Assembly: GCA_964525675.1 (NCBI GenBank)
Contig: CAZGJW010000137.1
Location: 1-8,268 of the forward strand
Length of the DNA: 8,268 nucleotides
Direction: 5' to 3'
Origin: CAYSRJ01 sp964525675
GTDB taxonomy: Bacteria; Spirochaetota; B62-G9; DRHN01
In this document: positions 1-5,966 of the stretch, one piece after another
How the letters are laid out: the number at the start of each line of letters is the position of its first letter
Numbering within the stretch: the first letter of the stretch is position 1
Program-made: the position numbers and the translations under genes
The notes under the pieces: model-generated
The model's input: only the letters and a program-made list of their open reading frames with translations
The model's database searches: none
Told to the model about the DNA's origin: nothing

Positions 1-30
1 CTGGAAGAATCTAGCCTGGTAGACTGAAAT

Positions 31-520
31 TCATATCTCACATAATTTTAGAAATGGTGACAATAATATTACTACAAACCCACTGAGCTGTCCCTCTGGG
101 AACAAAAACGGGAAGCTGATCTTCAGGACCACATTGAGCACCTTGTCTGTGAGTTACCTGGGCATGGGTACCGCAGGGTAACAAGGGAGCGTACCCACGC
201 ATTTGGATGCAGTGCTTGCCCTCGCGCTCCTTGACGGTCTTCCAGTCAAAGATGTGCAGGTGATCCTGTTTAGGGATCATGAAATCGACCTTGCAGTAGG
301 CCTTAAGACCTTCTACCTGGGTCTCCCCGAAGCCCTCTGGATCGATAATCCAAGGCTCAGTTGCAGCTGATGCTTGCTGGGCAAACCTCCCGAACCGTTC
401 GCTTTCGATCAGATTCGTAACCGCTGAAAGAACTGTATCAGCCATCTCTTCCGTGTCTATTTGGGTTTCGTGACCGTAGTATACCTCTGCGTAGTCAGCT
501 ACCCGATGTTGTTCAGCCAC
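31..520 (-). pseudogene. PD-(D/E)XK (RecB/Cas4-like) nuclease gene, frameshifted
   Basis: An open frame read from a GTG at 520 carries the core of a PD-(D/E)XK nuclease. It has an E-G pair at residues 70-71, Asp79 in K-V-D, the Asp92-Trp-Lys94 active-site strand, and Gln106 with Tyr110 in QMRGYA, the usual Q-x-x-x-Y helix. After residue about 111 the frame turns into proline/cysteine-rich nonsense and stops at 38-40. A neighbouring frame (about 147 down to 31) instead gives a hydrophobic strand-like run, DKVLNVVLKI followed by FPEGQLSG, which resembles the expected next strands. I therefore infer a frameshift between about 150 and 200. The N-terminus is also doubtful: no ribosome site precedes the GTG, and upstream frames read on without a clear start. 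Members of this superfamily cut or process DNA; no partner is visible here. The superfamily call is fairly firm, the specific family unknown. Confidence 0.55.
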
Positions 521-599
521 TTTCTGCGAACATAATCGGTGAGGCGCTGAGTATCGACAGGATGGTCAGGTGTTGAATCTCACATAGTTTAAGATAGAA

Positions 600-937
600 C
601 GTTTCTCCACCCCTCTTTCATACGTGCCGCCCCTGCTACGCCGGGAGATGAATGAGGCCCATATGCCTGTTAAAAAATCCCATCCTTGCAGCCTTCGCCA
701 ACAAGACGAGTAGCTCGGCATCTCCATTTCCCAGATCCCTCTGGTAGACCTTCACGGCGCTACATCTAGGTTCCTCATCGTACGGCCCGCATTTTGCGTA
801 GTTCCTTACAGAACCTTTGTCGAGTGGCTTCATGTAAGAGAGTTACCCCTCTCACATGCACTTCCCACTAGATGGCTGAACAGGTAATTGCCATCGTGGG
901 ACTTTCACCCACAAGAAAGGTGGCCTTCGTGGCACAC
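600..937 (-). mobile_element. Group II intron, 5' portion (domain I region), no reverse transcriptase seen
   Basis: Read on the minus strand, this segment begins GTGTG (937-933), the classic GUGYG 5' end. It then contains GUGGGUGAAAGUCCCAC (912-896), a stem with the G-U-G-A-A-A-G-U loop that is typical of domain I in bacterial group II introns. A second stem, GUGAGAG against CUCUUAC, lies at 855-834, followed by GAAGCCACUCGAC. The part down to about 600 continues with intron-like text such as GGCGGCACGUAUGAAAGAGG. The start falls exactly where the IS110 transposase reading frame breaks, after the G of the expected Ala codon in K-T-D-K-H-D-A, as an intron boundary should. I see no domain V (AGC...GUUC helix) and no reverse transcriptase in the window, so the 3' part is missing. 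The 600 end is approximate. Short minus-strand frames inside are not treated as genes. Confidence 0.7.
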
Positions 938-1217
938 CATCGTGTTTGTCTGTCTTATTCCACGAATCCTTTATTATCCGAAACTTGTGAGGATCAATGA
1001 CATAGCATACAGCACCTTTTAATTCTATCCGATCCGCCCAGTAGAAAGCCCCCGTTGAAGCCTCAATAATCACTGCATCTTCGGGACCAAGTCTGTCAAT
1101 ATACCCTTTAAAGTCAGAGCACTTCTGTTTGAAATCAATTTATTCTCCTTTACAGTTCAATACGGATATGGTAGAATACTTATTGTGACGATCAATGCCA
1201 TGAAACTTGGTTATCAT
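938..1217 (-). pseudogene. IS110-family transposase, N-terminal fragment with nonsense codon
   Basis: This is the start of an IS110-family DEDD (RuvC-like) recombinase, which moves its element using a bridge RNA. ATG at 1217-1215 follows a strong GGAGG (about 1223-1228). The frame begins MITKFHGIDRHNK, with Asp9 as the first acidic residue. It is interrupted by TAA at 1142-1140 (codon 26, probably once a Glu codon) and continues in the same frame. The second acidic residue is Glu52 in IIEASTGAFYW. D75-P-H-K-F-R is the usual conserved segment, and Asp90/Asp93 lie in KTDKHD. It ends after the first base of the next codon, where the intron begins. The family's C-terminal Tnp_20 domain with its catalytic serine is absent from the window. 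About 93 of the usual 300-400 residues remain, so it is inactive. Confidence 0.85.
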
Positions 1218-1545
1218 TTTTTCCTCCTCGTTGTTTGAGGGAGAAAAAGAATCAGGGTATCCCCTGACGAGGACCTTCGGCCCTGGTAGTTATGCGTTGT
1301 TTCCATTCTACTATCCAGCATTGCAAAAGCGTGCTATCTTATTGGTACGGGTGCAGTAAGGAGGAGCCGAGCTTACGCAGGCTTCTGACCAAACCTATCA
1401 ACGTGGTTGCTATGCGCCACAGAAAAATTATAGGTCATCTACTGCCCTTTTACTCCCGGGTTGTTGGAATAAGAGCAGTATACAGTCATCTGCTGCTTTT
1501 ACAAAGCATCACTTTTCAAAGATCCTGCCGATCTTTGACTTTATC
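1218..1545 (-). ncRNA. Putative IS110 left end with possible bridge RNA region
   Basis: These roughly 330 bases upstream of the IS110 transposase hold no convincing gene but several compact stem-loops. TCAGGG-tatc-CCCTGA (1252-1267) is perfect. The segment 1270-1284 folds perfectly as minus-strand RNA, AGGGCC-GAA-GGUCCU, with one G-U pair. GTAAG/CTTAC pairs across 1356-1376, and CAAC-gtg-GTTG lies at 1399-1409. A 10-bp direct repeat AACCTATCAA occurs at 1392-1401 and 1551-1560. In the IS110 group the non-coding end upstream of the transposase is known to encode the structured bridge RNA that pairs with target and donor DNA. The position and strand fit, and composition turns A+T-rich near 1540, a plausible outer edge. 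No target- or donor-binding loops were established, and the right end of the element is not available for comparison. Confidence 0.4.
1516..1538. repeat. Perfect inverted repeat TCAAAGATC-ctgcc-GATCTTTGA
   Basis: A 9-bp perfect stem with a 5-base loop lies near the change from mixed to A+T-rich sequence. Neither strand has a clear T-tract after it, so it is a poor rho-independent terminator. It could be a structural part of the IS110 left end or a regulator site. Confidence 0.5.
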
Positions 1546-1560
1546 ATAATAACCTATCAA

Positions 1561-1597
1561 TTAAAATTTTAAAGGGTGTCTATGCTAAAATTTTAAA
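1561..1597. repeat. Two copies of TAAAATTTTAAA, 24 bp apart
   Basis: The sequence TAAAATTTTAAA occurs at 1562-1573 and again at 1586-1597 upstream of the binding-protein gene. Each copy contains the self-complementary TAAAATTTTA, and each is followed a little later by GTGTC. The copies lie upstream of the likely promoter, so they could be a paired activator or repressor site or an UP-like A+T element. The function is inferred from position only. Confidence 0.35.
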
Positions 1598-1613
1598 AAT
1601 TGTAGAGTGTCAC

Positions 1614-1646
1614 TTAAAATGCTGTTCATTGAACAGTTTATATAAA
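1614..1646 (+). promoter_or_regulatory. Promoter region with 15-bp palindromic operator candidate
   Basis: CTGTTCA-T-TGAACAG (1622-1636) is a perfect palindrome with a single central base, 32 bases before the start codon of the binding-protein gene. Weak promoter elements bracket it: TTAAAA (1614-1619), then 17 bases, then TTTATA (1637-1642), with TATAAA at 1641-1646 as an alternative -10. A dimeric repressor bound there would cover the spacer. Sugar-uptake genes are commonly controlled by LacI-, IclR- or GntR-type regulators using such palindromes; no regulator gene lies in the window. Confidence 0.45.
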
Positions 1647-1668
1647 TAATTTATCAAGGAGGTTTCAA

Positions 1669-2715
1669 ATGAAAAGTAATAAGATTATTATGATCATTGT
1701 TGCTATCTTCGTTGTGTTTTTATTCGCTACAGTTGCTTTCGCTGGTGCGGCGAAAAAGGCTGAAAAGCCTTCTGGAAAGATACCAAAAAGAGTGGGCTGG
1801 GTAGTGAATTATTTAATGCACGAGTGGTACCAGAACATGACTAAAGGTGCGCTGGAGAGAGCTTCGATGCTTGGAATTGAACTTGAAATAGTTGATGCGA
1901 ATCTAGATATGTCGAGAGAGGTTGCGCTTGCTGAAGACCTAATGGCCAAAGGTGTTGATGTTATTATACTCACCCCTGTAGAACAAAAAGGCGCAGTGCC
2001 TATTTTGAAGAAAGCAGAGGCTGAAGGCATACCGGTTGTTGTCCAAGCAAGCCCTGTTGCAGGAATGAAAACTCTTGTAACACCTTGTGATTATGATGGT
2101 GGATTCAAAGGAGGGGTTGAGACTGGAAAATATTTTAAAGAACATATTGGCGGGAAAGCCCGAGTAATGGCAATTGACCTTCCTGCATTAAGACCATGTA
2201 TACTAAGAGTGGATGGATTTATGGACGGATTAAGGACACAAGTTCCTGATGCCGAACTAGTTCATCGGCTTGATGGTCAGGGCCTTAAAGATAGTACTCT
2301 ACAAGTAGCCACTGATGCACTCACTGCTGATCCAAATATAAATGTGATTTTTGGATGTAATGATGACTCTGCACTAGGGGCGCTCCAGGCATATCGTGGG
2401 GCTGGACTCGAAGAAAGTAAATTAGTCGTATGTGGCATGGGAGGTGAAGGAATGGCTTTCATCTACGAGATGCAGAAAGGGGGGCCCTATAAGGTTGAGG
2501 CAGCAATGCTTCCTGAAAAGTCAGGTTATGAATGTATAGAAGCCTGTGTTGCTCTCTACAATAATGAAGAGGTTCCAGAATATTGGATAACCCCCACCGT
2601 TGCTATTACACCAGAAAATTTGAGCACATATTATATTGTTGAGGGCGATGTCCGAAAGCCTATTTGGGATGCCCAGAATGCTATCCCAATTGAAGACGAA
2701 TGTGGGAAATATTGA
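1669..2715 (+). CDS. Sugar ABC transporter periplasmic binding protein (Peripla_BP_4 / RbsB-like)
   Basis: This 348-residue protein would bind a sugar or related solute in the periplasm and deliver it to an ABC importer. Residues 1-25 form a signal peptide: Lys2/Lys5, a hydrophobic core, and A-F-A before Gly26. There is no lipobox cysteine. The mature part follows the two-lobed type 1 binding-protein plan. Strand R41-V-G-W-V-V is followed by the W53-Y-Q-N-M-T-K-G helix, and AEDLMAKGVDVIILTPVEQK (89-108) is the usual 'deal with many sites' hinge segment. NVIFGCNDDSALGAL (225-239) and the Gly256-Met-Gly-Gly-Glu region belong to the second lobe. AAGGAGG at 1656-1662 sits six bases before the ATG, so the start is secure. 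It stands alone: no permease, ATPase or kinase gene is near, and a hairpin follows. Either the rest of the transporter is elsewhere or the cassette was transferred incomplete. The ligand is not predictable. Confidence 0.88.
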   Translation: MKSNKIIMIIVAIFVVFLFATVAFAGAAKKAEKPSGKIPKRVGWVVNYLMHEWYQNMTKGALERASMLGIELEIVDANLDMSREVALAEDLMAKGVDVIILTPVEQKGAVPILKKAEAEGIPVVVQASPVAGMKTLVTPCDYDGGFKGGVETGKYFKEHIGGKARVMAIDLPALRPCILRVDGFMDGLRTQVPDAELVHRLDGQGLKDSTLQVATDALTADPNINVIFGCNDDSALGALQAYRGAGLEESKLVVCGMGGEGMAFIYEMQKGGPYKVEAAMLPEKSGYECIEACVALYNNEEVPEYWITPTVAITPENLSTYYIVEGDVRKPIWDAQNAIPIEDECGKY

Positions 2716-2742
2716 TAGATATACTTTATAATCGGGTAATAA

Positions 2743-2779
2743 ACCAGTTCCCCTATTTTTCTAAAAAAGGGGAACTGGT
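2743..2779 (+). terminator. Long hairpin after the binding-protein gene, likely transcription end
   Basis: ACCAGTTCCCC (2743-2753) pairs perfectly with GGGGAACTGGT (2769-2779). The interior T and A runs can extend the stem to a very small loop. It begins 27 bases after the stop codon. No U-tract follows, so it may work as a 3' stabilising stem or a weak terminator. Because it is nearly symmetrical, it could act on either strand. Confidence 0.55.
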
Positions 2780-3076
2780 CCAATAAGGAACAGTTTACAT
2801 TTTAATAGTTCTTCTATTAATGGAATTCGTCTTAATAATACGTATTTAAGTAAAACAGAATTAGGATAATGCGACCTATGATTGCTGGGAATGAGATTGT
2901 ACAGAGTGACGAAACAATTTTTCTAAATGTGCAGGTTTACATGACTTTGTATCAGATTGCTACGGCCTCTACTCAACCTCACAGTAACACTTGGAATTTC
3001 TTTAAATATTAAAATTTAGATAACTATTTTATGAATGATTAATTGTTGATTGATTAAAAGGTAAAGTTTAAACGAT
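2780..3076. other. A+T-rich intergenic region, no convincing gene
   Basis: About 300 bases separate the hairpin from the next gene. The best reading frame is 47 codons (ATG 2869 to TAA 3010-3012, plus strand). It has no ribosome site and resembles nothing I know, so I do not call it. The last 60 bases (AATGATTAATTGTTGATTGATTA) presumably hold the promoter of the metallo-hydrolase gene, but no clear -35/-10 pair stands out. AAAAGG at 3056-3061 is the nearest ribosome-site-like stretch and lies rather far from the ATG. Confidence 0.4.
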
Positions 3077-4960
3077 ATGAAGGCTGAAAAGCTGTCAGAA
3101 AATTTATTTTTTTATAAAAACACCTGCAATGTTTATATAATAAAGGATGGTAAAAAAGCTCTTCTGATTGATTGTGGTGATGGGAGTATTCTCAATATAT
3201 TGTCGTCATTAGATGTTGAAAAGATAGAAATGGTCTTTTTTACTCACCATCACAGGGATCAATGCCAGGGTGCTCACAAACTTGCAACACATGGATGTAA
3301 GATACATGTCCCTGAATATGAGCTGTCTCTTTTTTCAGATAGCGAGGCCTTTTGGAGTAATCGACATATATATGATAACTATAATACCCGTTCAACGATT
3401 AACACTGTGACAAGAAATATTCATGTTACCTCTATTCTTGAGGATTACAAGGAGTATTTTTGGCGCGGATATAGGTTCAAGGTGCTCCCTACACCTGGGC
3501 ATACGCTTGGTTCTATAGCTTTAATTGTAGAAATAGATGGAGAAAAATGTATTTTTTGTGGTGATATGATGCGCGAGGGAGGTAAGCTTCAGAATCTATA
3601 TGATCTTCAGCCTTCATATGGGGGTTGGGAGGGCGTAGATCAATTGTATAGCTCTATTGTTACTATTCAGCGTGAAAATCCCGATTTGATATGTCCTTCT
3701 CATGGCGATGTGATCGATAATCCTAATAAATCGCTTGATACTTTAAAGATAAACCTTCATGATTGGTATCAATGGTGTAAAGAGGGAGTTCTCACAGTAT
3801 TAGATAAAGAAAATTATCCTTTTGATTCTCCACATTTTCCGAGTGATTTTACACCATGTATATTAACAGATCATTTGATCGCATTTCCAAATGCATGCTG
3901 TACCTTTTATGCAATTATTGCAGATTCCGGGAAAGCATTTTTTATAGATTATGGTGCTGCTGGCTGGAGTCATTTTTGGAGCCATCTTACCTTTCGTGAA
4001 TCCTGGGAAACACAGAGATTCATGGAACATAGTATTGTTGAATTGAAAAATAAGTTTGGACTTAATAAGATTGAAGTAGTTATGCCAACTCACTACCATG
4101 ATGATCATGTACACGGTATCCCTCATTTAGTTGAGCATTACAACACAGAAGTTTGGTGTATAGATAAGATAGCCGATGTTCTCGAACATCCTGAAAATTA
4201 CGCACTTATGTGTCTTTTCAATAAACCGATTCAAGTGAATCGTCGGCTATCGCATGGTGAGGTTTTTAACTGGCGTGGCTTTGAGTTTAAAGTCTGGCAT
4301 TATCCGGGACAAACAGAATATCATCAACTATGTATGTTAAAAATTGATGGTAAGAAAATTCTATTCACAGGAGATAGCTTATTCACAGGAGGAATTAATG
4401 GTAAATGTATGGCCTCTCCTCTTATTTTTAGGAATTATCATAGATTTGAAAGTCATATGGAATGTGCAGAAATACTTGTAACTCTGGAACCAGATTTGAT
4501 AGCTCCCGGTCATGGCCCTGTATTTCACGTGACTAAGGATGATTTAATGACCTTTAAATACAGATCGCAAAAACTACAAGTATTTTTCAATCGACTTTTA
4601 CCTGAGTCTGAAAAATGGGCAGGTATTGATCCGTTTTGGGTAAGGTTTATTCCTTATCAATTGAAAGTGAAAGTTGGTGAAAGTTTTAATATAGAAGTAC
4701 ATATCCGTAATTTTAAAGATAAAACAGTCTCAGCAGGAGTAAGATTAGAGTTACCTATGTTTTGGATATCGGAACCAATGAATCAACATATTAAACTTAA
4801 TCCAAATGGAGAAACATGGACCACTTTTAAAATCAGTGTACCAGAAGAATGGAATGGGCCATCACGTTTAGCGATTGTAGCTGATATTATATTAGATGAT
4901 GTACCAATAGGACAAGTTGCAGAAGCAATTATACATATTAATAGAAAGTGCTCCTATTAA
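3077..4960 (+). CDS. Tandem two-domain metallo-beta-lactamase-fold hydrolase with C-terminal beta-sandwich
   Basis: The 627-residue product has two MBL folds in a row. Domain 1 (about 1-235): H57-x-H59-x-D61-Q62, G141-H142-T, C161-G-D163 and P-S-H209-G. Domain 2 (about 255-500): H339-Y-H341-D-D343-H344, G411-Q412-T-E-Y-H416, T-G-D433 and P-G-H479-G. Each therefore keeps most di-metal ligands but has Gln for one His: the last His of HxHxDH in domain 1, and the PGH His in domain 2 (His416 might substitute). Residues about 525-627 are strand-rich (LKVKVGESFNIEVHIRN) and resemble an Ig-like or NEW3-type sandwich. No signal peptide is present, so it is probably cytoplasmic. MBL enzymes hydrolyse esters, lactones, amides or phosphodiesters; the substrate here is unknown. 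Its closeness to a sugar-binding-protein gene hints at carbohydrate breakdown but proves nothing. The ribosome site is weak (AAAAGG about 15 bases upstream), yet the frame begins naturally at a first MBL strand. Strikingly A+T-rich compared with the right-hand genes. Confidence 0.82.
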   Translation: MKAEKLSENLFFYKNTCNVYIIKDGKKALLIDCGDGSILNILSSLDVEKIEMVFFTHHHRDQCQGAHKLATHGCKIHVPEYELSLFSDSEAFWSNRHIYDNYNTRSTINTVTRNIHVTSILEDYKEYFWRGYRFKVLPTPGHTLGSIALIVEIDGEKCIFCGDMMREGGKLQNLYDLQPSYGGWEGVDQLYSSIVTIQRENPDLICPSHGDVIDNPNKSLDTLKINLHDWYQWCKEGVLTVLDKENYPFDSPHFPSDFTPCILTDHLIAFPNACCTFYAIIADSGKAFFIDYGAAGWSHFWSHLTFRESWETQRFMEHSIVELKNKFGLNKIEVVMPTHYHDDHVHGIPHLVEHYNTEVWCIDKIADVLEHPENYALMCLFNKPIQVNRRLSHGEVFNWRGFEFKVWHYPGQTEYHQLCMLKIDGKKILFTGDSLFTGGINGKCMASPLIFRNYHRFESHMECAEILVTLEPDLIAPGHGPVFHVTKDDLMTFKYRSQKLQVFFNRLLPESEKWAGIDPFWVRFIPYQLKVKVGESFNIEVHIRNFKDKTVSAGVRLELPMFWISEPMNQHIKLNPNGETWTTFKISVPEEWNGPSRLAIVADIILDDVPIGQVAEAIIHINRKCSY

Positions 4961-5036
4961 TGCTTCGTATATCTCTCTATTCTCTTTTTTGTATAGTTCC
5001 TATCAAAGCGATATAGTTGCATTCTCTTTTTCTTTA

Positions 5037-5470
5037 AGATGATCTACGGCTGGGATTTGGGCAAGAGTCCGAACAAGGACCTGGTGGTAGGGTCGTTTAA
5101 GATAGCGGTAAGACGGCTCAAGCGATTTGGCATCCGTGTTTTCAAGAGAATCATAATCCGTCAGGACAGGGGGGGGTACACAAGCAGCGATTATGCCTCG
5201 GAGGCGCTCTCCAAGGGGTTTTATCTGAGTTATTCCAGGACAGGGGAACACGGGGACAATGTGGTGAACGAGGCATTTTTCTCACGGTTTAAGGAGGAGT
5301 GGCGGGACGTGTTAGAACAGGCCACAGATTTTGAGGAGTTACGTCGATTAGTGAAAAAAGCGGTCAGTTATCACAACGAAAGCAGCAGATTCCATAGCAG
5401 TATCAGTTATGAGACTCCGCAGTCATTTATGAAGCAGCAGATAAAACTCCTCACTCAAGTGCTTCTCTAA
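5037..5470 (+). pseudogene. IS3-family transposase (OrfB) C-terminal fragment
   Basis: About 143 residues match the C-terminal half of an IS3-family integrase-core transposase, which is normally near 270-300 residues. Landmarks are RQDRGGYTSSDY with Asp43 (second catalytic Asp), LSYSRTGEHGDN, N77-E78-A-F-F-S-R-F-K-E-E-W with Glu78 (catalytic Glu), then YHNESSRFHSSI and YETPQSF. The first catalytic Asp and the upstream OrfA are missing. Only 34 residues separate Asp43 and Glu78 instead of the usual 35, because the R-G-G-Y-T-S loop is one residue short over a run of seven G (in 5169-5176). The sequence turns abruptly G+C-richer at about 5037, right after the A+T-rich tail of the metallo-hydrolase gene, which marks the break. 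The ATG at 5039 is incidental. The element's right end may be the segment ending GGGTACAACCACCA shortly after the stop, but no left-end partner is present. Confidence 0.88.
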
Positions 5471-5515
5471 GCGGTTCGCTAATCGGGTACAACCACCATA
5501 ATCAATTTTAATTAA

Positions 5516-5556
5516 GAGGCTCCTTTTTACCATTACATCGTAAAAGGAGCCTTTTC
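5516..5556 (+). terminator. Rho-independent terminator, plus strand
   Basis: GGCTCCTTTTTAC (5518-5530) pairs with GTAAAAGGAGCC (5540-5551) with one bulged base. The loop is CATTACATC, and TTTTCTCTTT follows. It lies about 50 bases after the IS3 remnant and would stop plus-strand transcripts from that side. Confidence 0.75.
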
Positions 5557-5708
5557 TCTTTATATGCAAAGCGTTGAAAAATTTATTAAGCCAGGTCCAT
5601 TAAATTCTACGCTACTAAAAGTTTATGACCCCCCCATAGCAAAAACTTTCGCTGAAATAAGATGCTTTCAGTTACTGTCAACTTTTACATCAATCTAAAA
5701 ACAAAAAA

Positions 5709-5737
5709 AGGAAGGGACCCTTTTACGATCCCTTCCT
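5709..5737 (-). terminator. Rho-independent terminator of the minus-strand operon
   Basis: AGGAAGGGA (5709-5717) and TCCCTTCCT (5729-5737) form a perfect 9-bp stem around an 11-base loop. On the minus strand it is followed by a seven-T run and more T (5708 down to about 5696). It lies about 25 bases beyond the stop of the decayed tail at 5763 and about 230 beyond the peptidase stop, so it is the first strong minus-strand terminator for that operon. The roughly 150 bases between this and the plus-strand terminator show no gene, only a small CTGAAA/TTTCAG stem at 5652-5671. Confidence 0.8.
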
Positions 5738-5762
5738 CAGCTACCAGCCCAGCTTTTTTATT

Positions 5763-5966
5763 TTATTTTCTGCCCCCGCTCATCACTTCCATCAGGTTCC
5801 TGCTTTTAAACCGCATATCCTCCCCGGATACATTAAAATCTACTTTCTCTTTCTCATACTTCAGCTTTATCATCTCCGAGAAGTTCTGGTCAGTGAGAGA
5901 AAACTGTCATGTTCCGGTATTAAACATGTCCTGCAAAACCTCCCGGTTTGCGAATGGCTTTTTGGT
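5763..5966 (-). pseudogene. Decayed C-terminal coding tail, unrecognised, in frame after the peptidase gene
   Basis: The frame of the peptidase gene continues past its TAG stop with 19 sense codons, then TGA (5909-5907), then 47 more sense codons to TAA (5765-5763). The part after the TGA looks protein-like: TDQNFSEMIKLKYEKEKVDF and then SGEDMRFKSRNLMEVMSG. It is charged, probably helical, and has codons like its neighbours. There is no ribosome site or convincing start. I do not recognise the family. The simplest reading is the 3' remnant of a gene that once lay here and lost its front part, with the terminator at 5709-5737 as its original terminator. The shared frame with the peptidase may be chance. 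Confidence 0.4.

Noticed and set aside
31..600. CRISPR repeats next to a Cas4-like nuclease
   Set aside because: Only two imperfect copies over 540 bases apart, no spacers, no other cas genes, and no Cys cluster in the nuclease remnant.
636..833. Minus-strand open frame of 65 codons
   Set aside because: It falls entirely inside the group II intron RNA segment and has no protein-like motif or ribosome site.
1292..1549. Plus-strand open frame of 85 codons
   Set aside because: No ribosome site, no recognisable motif, and it lies antisense across the stem-loop-rich IS110 leader.
2869..3012. 47-codon plus-strand frame between the two island genes
   Set aside because: No ribosome site, no recognisable features, and a length expected by chance.
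1669..4960. Binding protein and metallo-hydrolase as one operon
   Set aside because: A long hairpin and about 300 bases of A+T-rich spacer separate them, so separate transcripts are more likely.
5907..5909. TGA read as selenocysteine in the tail after the peptidase
   Set aside because: It follows another stop codon (TAG), no SECIS-like stem is evident right after it, and there is no family precedent that I know.
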